Part shown: one piece after another, positions 43,572-51,666 of the stretch
Layout of the letters: each line of letters starts with the position of its first letter
How positions within the stretch are numbered: the stretch's first letter is position 1
Origin: Caenispirillum salinarum_A
GTDB lineage: Bacteria; Pseudomonadota; Alphaproteobacteria; Rhodospirillales; Rhodospirillaceae
Direction: 5' to 3'
DNA length: 64,000 bases
Assembly (NCBI RefSeq): GCF_044803115.1
Contig: NZ_CP085224.1
Span: 3,410,001 to 3,474,000, forward strand
The notes under the pieces: generated by a model
Told to the model about the DNA's origin: nothing
Database searches by the model: none
The model's input: only the letters and a program-made list of their open reading frames with translations
Program-made: the position numbers and the translations under genes

Positions 43572-44378
43572 ATGATGGCCGCGCACCTCGTCTTCACCAT
43601 CTTCGCCCCGCTCGGCGCCTGGGGCAGCCCGTCGCCCTCGTCGGGCAACGCTGCCCACAAGGCGACGGAAACCGTGCCCACCAAGTCCGCCCTGACCGGG
43701 CTTTTGGGTGCCGCCCTGGGCTGGCCGAGGGACCGGCTGGGGCTTCTGGCGGAGAGTCTTTACGTGGCCGTTCGGGTGGACGTGGCGGCACGGCCTCAAC
43801 CGGCCGCCGACTATCACACCGTCCGCAAGGGCGCGCCGCCGTCCGGTCGGGACCGCTGGACGCGGTTTGATGAGTTGCGCGGGGAACTGGCCGGCACGCA
43901 CGGCGGCGGGGCCATGCTGTCCCGCCGGGAATACCTGTCGGAGGGCCTGTGGACCGCCTGCGTTCGCTGCCGTCCGGAGGCTCCGATTTCCGAGGACGCC
44001 ATGGCGTCGGCCCTGCGCGCGCCGGTGTACTCCCTGTACGCCGGCCGGAAGGCGTTTCCGCTGGGCCTTCCGCCCGACCCCGAGGTGGTGGAGGCACCCG
44101 GACCCGTTGCGGCCCTGGGCGCCTACGGCACCGTAGACCGGCGACGCCCCGACCTGGCCGCATGGCTGGGCAGGTCAGACGGCGGAGAGCCGGAGACGCT
44201 GCGCGTCTGCGCCGACCACGATTTCCCCGGCCTGGAAGACATCGGCATCGTCGACCGTTGGCTGGAGCGCCGCGACCTTCCCCATCCCGTGGTCCTGGCT
44301 GACGGACGCGTGGAGCGGCGGTTCCAGGTCCGCCGCGAGGTGCACCTCTCCGTCCCGCGGGAGGCCGCATGTTCCTGA
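43572..44378 (+). CDS. cas5: Cas5e (CasD), crRNA 5'-handle binding subunit
   Basis: The 268-residue RAMP protein begins MMAAHLVFTIFAPLGAWGS, with the Cas5-type N-terminal strand and the SALTGLLGAALGWPRD helix. It caps the crRNA 5' end in Cascade. Two adjacent ATGs (43572, 43575) are possible; CGGGAG upstream fits either. Its end overlaps cas6e by 10 bases. Confidence 0.92.
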   Translation: MMAAHLVFTIFAPLGAWGSPSPSSGNAAHKATETVPTKSALTGLLGAALGWPRDRLGLLAESLYVAVRVDVAARPQPAADYHTVRKGAPPSGRDRWTRFDELRGELAGTHGGGAMLSRREYLSEGLWTACVRCRPEAPISEDAMASALRAPVYSLYAGRKAFPLGLPPDPEVVEAPGPVAALGAYGTVDRRRPDLAAWLGRSDGGEPETLRVCADHDFPGLEDIGIVDRWLERRDLPHPVVLADGRVERRFQVRREVHLSVPREAACS

Positions 44379-45079
44379 GCCGCGTCACCCTCTCGCCCCC
44401 CGATCCGAGGGCGTTCCTGTCGCTGATCGGCGCCCGGATGAAGGCCGAAGACCCGAGCTTCGCGCACAAGATGATCTGGACGCTGTTCGCGGAAGATCCG
44501 TCGGCAACCCGCGACTTCCTGTTCGAGGTCACCGGCCGGCGCCCGTTCCAGGCGCTCGTCCGCTCCCGCCGGGAGCCGGTCGACGGCCTTGGCTGCTGGC
44601 ATATCGAGACCATCCCCTTCCGGCCCCGCCTCGCGGAGGGTCAACGCCTCCGCTTCTCGCTGGACGCCGTGGCCGTTCGCTCCGTGAAGGCCGCCTCCGG
44701 CGATCGGCGCGGCAAGCCGTTGGACGTGGTGATGGCGGAGTGGCGAAACCTGCCGGAACACCGCCGCGCACACCTGACGCCCGACGATCTCGCCGATCCG
44801 GTCGGCCGGGAATGGCTGGAGGCGCAGGGCACCAAGCACGGCTTCAACCTTGAAGACGACACGACGGTCCTGGCCTACGAGCGCCACCGTTTTCCCAACA
44901 AGGGCCGCCGCCACGTGACCGTCGGCTCCCTGAAATTCTCAGGCTCACTGACGGTGACGGACGTTCCGGCGTTCGAGGCGATGCTGGGCAACGGCCTCGG
45001 CCGCCAGCGCGCCTTCGGGTTCGGAATGATGCAGATCGCGCCGGGGGGGCGGGGGGTAACCGAAAAACTGTCGGATTGA
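44369..45079 (+). CDS. cas6e: Cas6e (CasE/Cse3), pre-crRNA endoribonuclease
   Basis: The 236-residue RAMP protein matches Cse3. His33 in FAHKMIW is placed as the likely general base (the counterpart of His20/His26 in studied enzymes), and the glycine-rich C-terminal loop reads GLGRQRAFGFGMM. It cuts in the repeat hairpin and stays bound to the crRNA 3' end. It overlaps cas5 by 10 bases, so translation is coupled. An unusual Gly-rich tail (APGGRGVTEKLSD) ends the protein. Confidence 0.94.
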   Translation: MFLSRVTLSPPDPRAFLSLIGARMKAEDPSFAHKMIWTLFAEDPSATRDFLFEVTGRRPFQALVRSRREPVDGLGCWHIETIPFRPRLAEGQRLRFSLDAVAVRSVKAASGDRRGKPLDVVMAEWRNLPEHRRAHLTPDDLADPVGREWLEAQGTKHGFNLEDDTTVLAYERHRFPNKGRRHVTVGSLKFSGSLTVTDVPAFEAMLGNGLGRQRAFGFGMMQIAPGGRGVTEKLSD

Positions 45080-45088
45080 AGGGGCGAG

Positions 45089-45120
45089 TTGGCCCCGCCT
45101 TGGGGCCACGGCGGGGCCAA
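45089..45120 (+). terminator. Stem-loop after cas6e
   Basis: TTGGCCCCGCC (45089-45099) and GGCGGGGCCAA (45110-45120) form a perfect 11-bp stem with a 10-base loop, 9 bases after the cas6e stop. The T run is missing, so it may be a weak terminator or stabiliser. A related GGGGCCACGG segment repeats at 45125-45133. Confidence 0.5.
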
Positions 45121-45141
45121 CCTGGGGCCACGGCACGCTCC

Positions 45142-45240
45142 CTACAGCATCCCCTCGCGCTCAAGCAGCAGTTCGACGGCCTCGCCGATCAAGGCGTTTC
45201 GCGATGGCCGCCCGGCCCGCCGGCGGCTCAGGGTGTCGAG
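45142..45240 (-). pseudogene. C-terminal remnant of a small RHH-like protein
   Basis: On the minus strand, the 32 codons before a TAG at 45142 read LDTLSRRRAGRPSRNALIGE and then AVELLLEREGML. This looks like the C-terminal helix pair of a ribbon-helix-helix or plasmid-type DNA-binding protein. The 5' part is missing because the IS3 element begins at 45242. Only this fragment supports the call. Confidence 0.4.
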
Positions 45241-45321
45241 CTGAAGTGGTCCCGGTTGTTCGGGCAGATCAGCGCGCTCTGTAAGCTCTGCTCCTGGGGC
45301 TTGGTTGGTGGGTAGTCGCGG

Positions 45322-46215
45322 TCAGGCGGCGAGGCCTGCCGGGCGGAGGGCGGAGCGGGAGCGTAGCCCGGAGCCCGGCAGGCCTCGCCAGTAAACCTCA
45401 TCGGGGGTGGCATAGGCCAGGGCCTGGTGCGGGCGCCGCTCGTTGTAGGTTTGCACCCAGGCGCCGATGCCGGCCTTGGCCTCGCTGCCAGTGGTGTAGG
45501 CCTTCAGGTAGACCTCCTCGTACTTCAGGCTGCGCCACAGGCGCTCAATGAAGATGTTGTCCATGCAGCGGCCCTTGCCGTCCATGCTGATGCGCACGCC
45601 CGCCGCCTTCAGCGTCCCAGTGAAGGCGAGGCTGGTGAACTGGCTGCCCTGGTCGCTATTGAATATCTCGGGCGGGCCGTAGGTTTCCAGGGCCTGTTCC
45701 AGCGCCGCGACGCAGAAATCGGCGTCCATGGTGTTGGACAACCGCCACGACAGCACCTTGCGGCTGTGCCAGTCCATGATGGCGACCAGGTACAGGAAGC
45801 CGCGACGCATCGGAATGTATGTGATGTCGGCAGCCCACACCTGGTTCGGCCGGTCGATGACCAGCGTGCGCAGCAGGTAGGGATAGACCCGGTGCTCGGG
45901 GTGCGGCACCGTGGTCCGCGGCCGGCGATAGACGGCTTGAACGCCCATCAGCCGCATCAGGCGTCGCACCCGTTTGCGGCCGACGGACCAGCCCTCGCGG
46001 CGCAGGAGGGCGGCCATGCGACGGCTGCCCAAGTAGGGCATATCCAGGAAGTGGCGGTCGATGGCCGCCATCAGCATCCGGTCCTCGGTGTTCTTCGGCG
46101 TGTCGTCGTTCACCGGACGGTAGTACAGCGACGACCGGCTGATGCCGACCAGGCGGCATTGCCGTGTAAGGCTCAGCGTGGGGTGGGAAATGTCGATCAT
46201 GGCTCGGCGCTCCAC
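45322..46215 (-). CDS. IS3-family transposase OrfB
   Basis: The 297-residue product has an HTH_21-type start (SLTRQCRLVGISRSSLYY) and an rve integrase core with DDE residues in WAADITYIP, NSDQGSQFTS and the FIERLWRSLKYEE segment. In IS3 elements OrfB is normally made as an OrfAB fusion by a -1 frameshift with the upstream orfA. It appears full length. Confidence 0.93.
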   Translation of the reverse strand: MERRAMIDISHPTLSLTRQCRLVGISRSSLYYRPVNDDTPKNTEDRMLMAAIDRHFLDMPYLGSRRMAALLRREGWSVGRKRVRRLMRLMGVQAVYRRPRTTVPHPEHRVYPYLLRTLVIDRPNQVWAADITYIPMRRGFLYLVAIMDWHSRKVLSWRLSNTMDADFCVAALEQALETYGPPEIFNSDQGSQFTSLAFTGTLKAAGVRISMDGKGRCMDNIFIERLWRSLKYEEVYLKAYTTGSEAKAGIGAWVQTYNERRPHQALAYATPDEVYWRGLPGSGLRSRSALRPAGLAA

Positions 46216-46220
46216 CCGCT

Positions 46221-46505
46221 TCAGCGCTTGAGCCTGACGGCCAAAAAATCATTTTCGACCTTCAACTGGCCGATCTGCTTGTACAGCTCATCGACCAGCG
46301 CCTCCTTGTCCTTGTCGGCCTTCGATGGGCCCTTCTCGAATGCCGTGGCCGCTTGGTCCCGCAGCGTACGTTTCCAGGCGTTGATCATCGTCGGGTGGAC
46401 GTCGTACTTCGCGCTCAGCTCGGCCACCGTCTTCTCGCCGGACAGCGCCTCCATCGCCACCTTCGCCTTGAAGGAGGCGCTGTGGTTGCGACGATTCTTG
46501 CTCAT
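46221..46505 (-). CDS. IS3-family OrfA
   Basis: The 94-residue product opens MSKNRRNHSASFKAKVAMEA with the helix-turn-helix KTVAELSAKYDVHPTMINAW and ends in a leucine-zipper-like helix (EALVDELYKQIGQLKVENDF). It binds the IS ends and provides the N-terminus of the OrfAB transposase. The run of As before its stop, AAAAAATC on the plus strand near 46240, is a fair slippery site for the frameshift. Confidence 0.9.
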   Translation of the reverse strand: MSKNRRNHSASFKAKVAMEALSGEKTVAELSAKYDVHPTMINAWKRTLRDQAATAFEKGPSKADKDKEALVDELYKQIGQLKVENDFLAVRLKR

Positions 46506-46580
46506 GCGGTCTTCTCCTGTCTCGCCCCAGGAGCAAAACCCAGAGCTTACCGACCTGTCCAGATTCTTGGGGCCACCTCA

Positions 46581-46777
46581 CCGAACCGTCGATCCAAAAG
46601 GGCGGCGAAGACTCCCGTACCGGAAAAATGAGGCAGGCAGAGCCAGTCCACGTCTCCGCTGCGCGAGATCAACGCGGCGGTGCGGCCGTTTCCGATGATC
46701 CCGTAGTCGCCGATGGGCGGGAAAGTATCGCTCAGCGGCTTTGGGCCCGCCTTTTCCCCAGCATTCTCGTCCTTCAA
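46581..46777 (-). pseudogene. GH15 family (glucoamylase/trehalase-like) N-terminal fragment
   Basis: The minus-strand frame from TTG 46777 (with AAAGGAGG just upstream) reads PPIGDYGIIGNGRTAALISR followed by GDVDWLCLPHFSGTGVFAAL, a clear GH15/trehalase-like N-terminal domain. It continues only about 65 codons before the IS3 end. The rest of a roughly 600-residue enzyme is missing, and no other part is in the window. Confidence 0.7.
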
Positions 46778-47009
46778 GCCGCCTCCTTTCGGACCGTCAG
46801 CCGCGCGCTGCTTGAGCGTTTGCCGAACTATCCGCGTGCAGCAGGTCCGCCGAGATACCCAATGGCGTGGAAACGGCACCACGTGTCACATCGTTCGAGC
46901 ATCCGGCAGCCGTAACAGACTTGTGATCGAGCTGGCGCTGGTGAGGCCGAGAAAGCGCCCCCGCTGCGCGTTAATGGAGATGTAGATTTCGATATCTGAG
47001 AGGGCAGTC

Positions 47010-47213
47010 ATGGAGCCTATGTTGAAGTCAGAAGTCACCTGCCCCCAGTGCGGCCACCGCAAGGTTGAGGAGATGCCGACGGACGCGTGCCAATTTTTCT
47101 ATGAGTGCAAGGGATGCAGTCTGCTGCTGCGTCCGAAGCCGGGAGACTGTTGCGTTTTCTGTTCATACGGCAGTCTGCCGTGTCCGCCGATCCAGCAGGA
47201 GCGTTCCTGCTGA
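47010..47213 (+). CDS. Cysteine-rich GDCCVFCSYG protein
   Basis: The 67-residue product contains ten cysteines, including CPQC at 11-14, C-x2-C at 33-36 and the signature GDCCVFCSYGSLPCPPIQ. This small conserved family is found near metal-resistance and metal-transport genes in Proteobacteria and is probably a metal-binding protein; its function is not established. ATG 47010 follows GAGAGGG. Confidence 0.75.
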   Translation: MEPMLKSEVTCPQCGHRKVEEMPTDACQFFYECKGCSLLLRPKPGDCCVFCSYGSLPCPPIQQERSC

Positions 47214-47362
47214 TGACCGATCCGGAACGAACGAATAAATCATGCGCAGGACGCAGAAGGAGAGCCAAAAATTAGGGCCTCCACCAAGGCTCGTGCAGCA
47301 AGCATCGAGCGCGAAACCCTCCGACCCTATAATAGGGGCTGTGATATGGGGGCAGGAACACT

Positions 47363-47734
47363 CTACTCCACGACGATGCTGCCGATCATGCCGGCGGCCT
47401 CGTGTGGAATACAGAAGTACGTGTACTCGCCCGGTACGGTGAAGGTGTGGCTATAGCTGCCGCCAGCTTGGACGGAGCCGGAATCAAAAGGCTCCGCGCC
47501 GTCCGGCAGCCGGACATGCGCCGGATCACTGGCCTTGGCGGGATCGGCTGTCACCGTGTGCACCAGATCGGACGTGTTGTTCCAGCGAACGGTATCGCCT
47601 GCGGAGACCGCGACCGTCTCCGGCGTATAGTTCAGGCGGTTCGTCATCTCGACCACCGTTTCGGCTGCGACGGCCGGCACGGCGGCGGTGAAGGCGGTCG
47701 CGAACGCCAGCACAGCGATTTTCCCTCGATCCAT
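47363..47734 (-). CDS. Periplasmic cupredoxin (plastocyanin/pseudoazurin-like)
   Basis: The 123-residue precursor has a Sec signal peptide (residues 1-24) and a type 1 copper site with His59 (SDLVHTVT), Cys108, His111 and Met116 (YFCIPHEAAGM). Such proteins shuttle electrons in the periplasm. ATG 47734 is preferred over the ATG at 47743, because the AAGGAGG motif ends one base before the latter. It lies at the edge of the respiratory island and could serve as an electron carrier for it. Confidence 0.85.
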   Translation of the reverse strand: MDRGKIAVLAFATAFTAAVPAVAAETVVEMTNRLNYTPETVAVSAGDTVRWNNTSDLVHTVTADPAKASDPAHVRLPDGAEPFDSGSVQAGGSYSHTFTVPGEYTYFCIPHEAAGMIGSIVVE

Positions 47735-47904
47735 GGCTCTCATCCTCCTTTGCTGTCCTGGCCGATCAACGGCGGGGCGTACGGCCTCGTTCTGGAAACT
47801 TGCGACACCACCCGCCTCGAAACCACGCACCAAGGCGTGTCAACTTCGGCCACGCGGATGGCGTTCCAGACCGAGTAAGCACGGCGTAGAGGGAGTGATA
47901 AGGA

Positions 47905-48432
47905 ATGCGAGACGATGAGCGTCTTCAAGAGCACGGTGATGACTCCGACAACCGGACGGACAATGTGCACCCCGATGCGGTGGCCCTGAACCTGTTGTGC
48001 GGCTTGGCCGCCGGTGCCATCGGAACGGCCGCGATGACCGCCGGACAGCACGCAGAGATGCGGGTGACTGGCCGCCCGTCGTCGGTCTCTCCGGCGGAGG
48101 CTCTGTGCCGTCTCATCGGTATCGAGACGCGGACGGATCGGCAGGAAGCCCGCCTCGCCCGACAGGCCCACTGGGCCTACGGCACGGCTTGGGGCGGCGG
48201 CAGGGCCCTCATGGAAAATGCTGGAGGCGGCCGCCCCGCGGAGCCCTGGCAGACCTTGCTGTTCACCGGCCTAACCTGGAGCGCTGGCGTCCTGCTGCTT
48301 AGAAGCACCGGAAACGCGCCGCCCCTGCGCCAGTGGACCGGACGATCGCTTATGATCGACTTCGGTCATCATCTTGTGTTCGCAACCGTGACCGGCACCG
48401 CATTCCGCCTGTTACGGCGCGTGCTCCGTTGA
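47905..48432 (+). CDS. Membrane protein of unknown function
   Basis: The 175-residue product has a hydrophilic head and three or four hydrophobic helices (about residues 28-48, 85-100, 115-132, 148-165). The AHWAYGTAWGGGRALMENAG segment occurs in a family of conserved hypothetical membrane proteins. No function is assigned. The ATG at 47905 follows ATAAGGA. It is transcribed toward the iodate-reductase accessory operon and converges with it. Confidence 0.6.
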   Translation: MRDDERLQEHGDDSDNRTDNVHPDAVALNLLCGLAAGAIGTAAMTAGQHAEMRVTGRPSSVSPAEALCRLIGIETRTDRQEARLARQAHWAYGTAWGGGRALMENAGGGRPAEPWQTLLFTGLTWSAGVLLLRSTGNAPPLRQWTGRSLMIDFGHHLVFATVTGTAFRLLRRVLR

Positions 48433-48462
48433 CGGAACGGAGCACGCTTTTCGACCCTAGCC

Positions 48463-48786
48463 TTATCCTTCCCTGCCCGACACGATGTCGTCGATCCACG
48501 TCAGCGCGGCAACCGCCTGCGGGAAGCCAAGCGTGCCGATCGCGAGGATGGCGACCTGCTGGATGGCTTCCGGAGAAATGCCCTCGGCGAGAGCGCGGCG
48601 GCAGTGCGAGTGGACACCGCCTTCCGACGCGGCTCCGATGGCGAGCGCCAGCTTCACCAGCCTGCGTTCATTGTCGTCGAGCGGACCGGCCTTGGCGCAT
48701 GCCTCGCCCAAAGCGGAATAGGCTTTCCAGACGTCCGGATGCTTCTGCGCAAGGTCGCCGGCCGCGGCGGGAAGTTTGTCGTTCAT
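48463..48786 (-). CDS. Carboxymuconolactone decarboxylase (AhpD-like) family protein
   Basis: The 107-residue protein has the AhpD fold motif EGGVHSHCRRALAEG, with a histidine and a single cysteine (C-x-x-C is not complete), then SPEAIQQVAILAIGTLGFP. Family members act as small peroxidase-like or decarboxylase enzymes. Its location at the end of the minus-strand operon behind tatA and moeA suggests an oxidative-stress function; this is inferred. Confidence 0.8.
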   Translation of the reverse strand: MNDKLPAAAGDLAQKHPDVWKAYSALGEACAKAGPLDDNERRLVKLALAIGAASEGGVHSHCRRALAEGISPEAIQQVAILAIGTLGFPQAVAALTWIDDIVSGREG

Positions 48787-48853
48787 GGCGCTTCTCCACT
48801 ATGAGACAGGGCTGTGTTGTGGCGCGGTAACGCGCGGGCCGCCCGCAAAGAGC

Positions 48854-49072
48854 CTACCGCTCCGGCCGGACCGTTCCAACCGATACGCCCTCCGTCGGCG
48901 ACTCACCAGAGGACAGGGTATCCACGGTCGCATCGTCCTCCCTAAGTCCCTTCTTGAACGCGTTCACGCCCTTCGCCACGTCGCCCATGAGGCGCGGAAT
49001 CTTCCCCGCCCCAAACAGGACGAGGACGACGAGAAGGACAATGACCCAATGCCAAATGCTGAACGTTCCCAT
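48854..49072 (-). CDS. tatA: TatA, Sec-independent protein translocase subunit
   Basis: The 72-residue protein has one transmembrane helix (WHWVIVLLVVLVLFGAGKIP) with the conserved FGAGKIP hinge and amphipathic helix (RLMGDVAKGVNAFKKGL). TatA forms the Tat pore for folded, cofactor-containing proteins. It is an extra copy in a cluster that encodes a Tat-exported Rieske subunit (idrB), which supports a dedicated export role. ATG 49072 follows AGGAG. Confidence 0.92.
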   Translation of the reverse strand: MGTFSIWHWVIVLLVVLVLFGAGKIPRLMGDVAKGVNAFKKGLREDDATVDTLSSGESPTEGVSVGTVRPER

Positions 49073-49144
49073 GACATCTTTACTCCTGAGGCGCAGCTCG
49101 GGGCCGCGCAACATTTTCGAACAGCGAAGCGGGTGCCAACCGCG

Positions 49145-50389
49145 TCATCCTGCGGGGGACAGCGGTATGATCCGGACGGTCGTCCCGGCGGGCAGATCGT
49201 CCTCATCCTCCCCCACGTCCACGAGACAATCCGCGGAAGCCAGGCCCGCAAGAAGGTTCGACCCTTGCGCAGGGCACGGCACCGCCGTTCGCCTGCCGTC
49301 GGACCTGGCTCTCAGGTTTGCACGCAAGAACTCCCGTCGGCCGCGACGGGTGTGCACGGGCGTCTCCAGCACGGCCGCCTGGGCGGTGGTGTCGCGCGCC
49401 TCCACATCGGATAGCCCTTGCAGCCGGTAGAGAAGAGGCTTGGCGAAAACCAGGAACGTCACGATTGCCGAGACCGGATTACCGGGCAGGCCGAAAACCA
49501 GGCAGTGCCCGATCGAGCCGAACGCCACCGGCTTCCCTGGTTTGATCGCGAGCCGCCAGAAATCAAGCGTGCCGCATTCCTGGATCACGTCCTTGACGTA
49601 ATCGGCCGTTCCGACCGACACACCACCGCTCGTCACCAGCACGTCATGATCCGCGGCCGCCGAGGAAATGGCATCACGCAGCGTCCAAGGTTCGTCGGGA
49701 AGAATGCCGAGGTCGGACACCTCGGCGTCCATCGCCCTGAGGAGGCCGATCAGCGCAAAGCGGTTGGTGTCGTAAAGCCCCGCGTCGGGAAGCACCGTAC
49801 CCGGTTCCGCGACCTCATCCCCCGAGGAGAACACACCGACGCGAACCCGCCGAAGCACGGACAGGCTCGCCAGCCCCTGGGACGCCGCAAGGGCCACATC
49901 CTGCGGCCGCAGACGGCGACCCGCCGCCAGCAGGGGCTGACCCGGTCGAACATCGCCTCCCCTGAGCCGGATGTGCTGCCCCCGGTCGGGCTGAGCGGTG
50001 AACCGAACCCAGCCGTCCTTCTCGATACTGTCCTCGACCATGACGACCGTGTCCGCTCCGGCCGGAACGGGCGCCCCCGTCGTGATGTGAATCGCCTGCC
50101 CGGCCTGAAGAACACCAGCATATGGATGCCCCGCGAGCGACTGCCCCACCACCCGCACCTTACCGCCGTCACGGCAATCCTCTGCGCGGATCGCATACCC
50201 GTCCATCGCTGAATTGTTGCATGCCGGAACCTCAAACCTGGCCTGGATGTCTTCGGCCAGAACCCGCCCGTAGCACTGTTGGAGCGGGAGCACTACAGTG
50301 TCCGCAACCGGCGTCACAAGGCGCGCCGCAAGGGCGAGCGCCTCATCCAGACGGAGAAGGCTCTCTCCGCCGCCGCAACAATCCTTCAT
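49145..50389 (-). CDS. moeA: MoeA, molybdopterin molybdenumtransferase
   Basis: The 414-residue protein has the MoeA domains in order: NNSAMDGYA in the N-terminal part, TTGAPVPAGADTVV, and the molybdopterin-binding TSGGVSVGTADYVKDV segment followed by GLPGNPVSA. It inserts molybdate into molybdopterin. It lies in the operon with moaA, which suggests a cofactor supply for idrA. Confidence 0.94.
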   Translation of the reverse strand: MKDCCGGGESLLRLDEALALAARLVTPVADTVVLPLQQCYGRVLAEDIQARFEVPACNNSAMDGYAIRAEDCRDGGKVRVVGQSLAGHPYAGVLQAGQAIHITTGAPVPAGADTVVMVEDSIEKDGWVRFTAQPDRGQHIRLRGGDVRPGQPLLAAGRRLRPQDVALAASQGLASLSVLRRVRVGVFSSGDEVAEPGTVLPDAGLYDTNRFALIGLLRAMDAEVSDLGILPDEPWTLRDAISSAAADHDVLVTSGGVSVGTADYVKDVIQECGTLDFWRLAIKPGKPVAFGSIGHCLVFGLPGNPVSAIVTFLVFAKPLLYRLQGLSDVEARDTTAQAAVLETPVHTRRGRREFLRANLRARSDGRRTAVPCPAQGSNLLAGLASADCLVDVGEDEDDLPAGTTVRIIPLSPAG

Positions 50390-50446
50390 GATTGTCTCCT
50401 TGTTTGAACCCGATGGCGATGACGGCCCAACCCAGTCCGCGGCGCT

Positions 50447-51172
50447 TTACCGTCGTCCCGAGCGCAGATCGATGGCGTCGAGATAGCTTCGCCATTCGGC
50501 AGTGAAGGACATGGACCGACGGCTGGCGCGCAAGACGCCGTCGCGCTTCATGCGGCCGATCATGCGGGAGAAACTCTCCGGCGCGATCCCAAGGAGAGCG
50601 GCGAGATCGCCAAACGTCATCGGGACTGTGACCGTGTAGGCCGACGTGGTGGAGATGCCCGTGCTTTCCGCGAGCCACGCACAGAAGTGAAGGAAGCGGA
50701 CCCGGGCCGGCCGCACCAGAATTTCGGTCATGCGCTCCTGCTGTTCAGCATAGGCAGCCGCGACCGCCGCGTCGAAAGAGGCTCTCGACCGTGCCGGCGC
50801 GGCCCGTGCCGTATCGATCACCCACGCCGGCATGAACTTCACCCGCGCCGGCGTCAACGCCTTCGCCGTGGTGCTGTGGGGCGTGCCGCTGAGATAGGAC
50901 CGGTGCCCGATCACGGTGTCCCGCCGGGGAAGACGGACCACCGCCTCGTGGCCTTCAAGGGTCAGGCGGCTGAGGGCGATGGAGCCTTCCAGTATCTGCC
51001 ACACGCCCGATGCGCGCTCGTCGGCCCGGAAGAGGACGTCACCCGGCCTCACCCGGGTGACGCTGCCGCAGGTATGCTCGGCCAGGCAATGTCCGACCGA
51101 CGAACAGGAGCCGCAGCCGGTTGTCGTTCCGGGGACCGTCGTCGAACGGACAACCGATGAAATGGCGTTCAT
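50447..51172 (-). CDS. Crp/Fnr-family regulator with an N-terminal cysteine cluster
   Basis: The 241-residue protein begins with four cysteines at 20, 23, 29 and 35 (CGSCSSVGHCLAEHTC), the first three at exactly the positions of the [4Fe-4S] ligands of E. coli FNR. The fourth ligand position in the effector domain lacks a cysteine. Then follow a cyclic-nucleotide-binding beta-roll, a dimer helix and a C-terminal helix-turn-helix with TFGDLAALLGIAPESFSRMI. Redox or oxygen sensing is likely. It lies among the iodate-reductase accessory genes. Confidence 0.88.
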   Translation of the reverse strand: MNAISSVVRSTTVPGTTTGCGSCSSVGHCLAEHTCGSVTRVRPGDVLFRADERASGVWQILEGSIALSRLTLEGHEAVVRLPRRDTVIGHRSYLSGTPHSTTAKALTPARVKFMPAWVIDTARAAPARSRASFDAAVAAAYAEQQERMTEILVRPARVRFLHFCAWLAESTGISTTSAYTVTVPMTFGDLAALLGIAPESFSRMIGRMKRDGVLRASRRSMSFTAEWRSYLDAIDLRSGRR

Positions 51173-51212
51173 GATGGTCTCCCGACTCCGTCGCGTCAGT
51201 CTTGGTGCCCGA

Positions 51213-51626
51213 TCAGTTGTCGAGCGAGGTCATGTAGGCGATCACGTCGCGGCGCTGCTGCTCGTCGGCGAGCTTGAACGTCATCTTGCTCCGTGCCTTG
51301 GCGTCATCGATCGTGGCACGCGTCCATCCGGTGGGGTCGGCGAGGTAGTCCATCAACTGGGCCTCGGTCCACTGCCCCTGCGCCTCGGCTGCCGCCACCA
51401 GGGCATCGGAATACTTGAAACCTTCAAGGCCGGCGATGCCCCGGCTCATCACGCCGAAGAGGTTGGGCCCGACCTTGTTGGCGCCGCCCTCGTCGAAGGT
51501 GTGGCAGGCGATGCATCGCTTTGCCACCACCTCCCCTCTGGCGGCATCACCCTCCTGAGCCTGGGCCGTCGAAGACGCTGCGACTGCGAGCGCGCAGGTG
51601 ATGGCGTATGTCGACAGTTTCGGCAT
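51213..51626 (-). CDS. Periplasmic monohaem cytochrome c
   Basis: The 137-residue precursor has a Sec signal (residues 1-23) and one CIACH haem-binding motif (Cys38, Cys41, His42) with GPNLFGV and the distal methionine in SKMTF, the pattern of class I cytochromes c2/c550. It may pass electrons from the bc1 complex to the iodate reductase or its peroxidases. The ATG at 51626 has AAAGGAAA upstream. Confidence 0.9.
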   Translation of the reverse strand: MPKLSTYAITCALAVAASSTAQAQEGDAARGEVVAKRCIACHTFDEGGANKVGPNLFGVMSRGIAGLEGFKYSDALVAAAEAQGQWTEAQLMDYLADPTGWTRATIDDAKARSKMTFKLADEQQRRDVIAYMTSLDN

Positions 51627-51666
51627 GCTGTTGGTTTCCTTTCTCTCACACAAGGGAACGACGGCA

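Larger units (their letters stand above)
45242..46580. mobile_element. IS3-family insertion sequence
   Basis: The imperfect terminal inverted repeats are TGAAGTGGTCCCGGTTGTTC (left, from 45242) and TGAGGTGGCCCCAAGAATCT (right, complement, ending 46580). It holds orfA and orfB on the minus strand in the standard overlapping-frame layout. No 3- or 4-bp target duplication is obvious (flanks GAGC and CCGA), and its flanks are unrelated truncated genes. Confidence 0.9.

Noticed and set aside
45238..46584. A target-site duplication around the IS3 element
   Set aside because: The bases next to the two ends differ (GAGC and CCGA); no duplication of 3 or 4 bp is supported.
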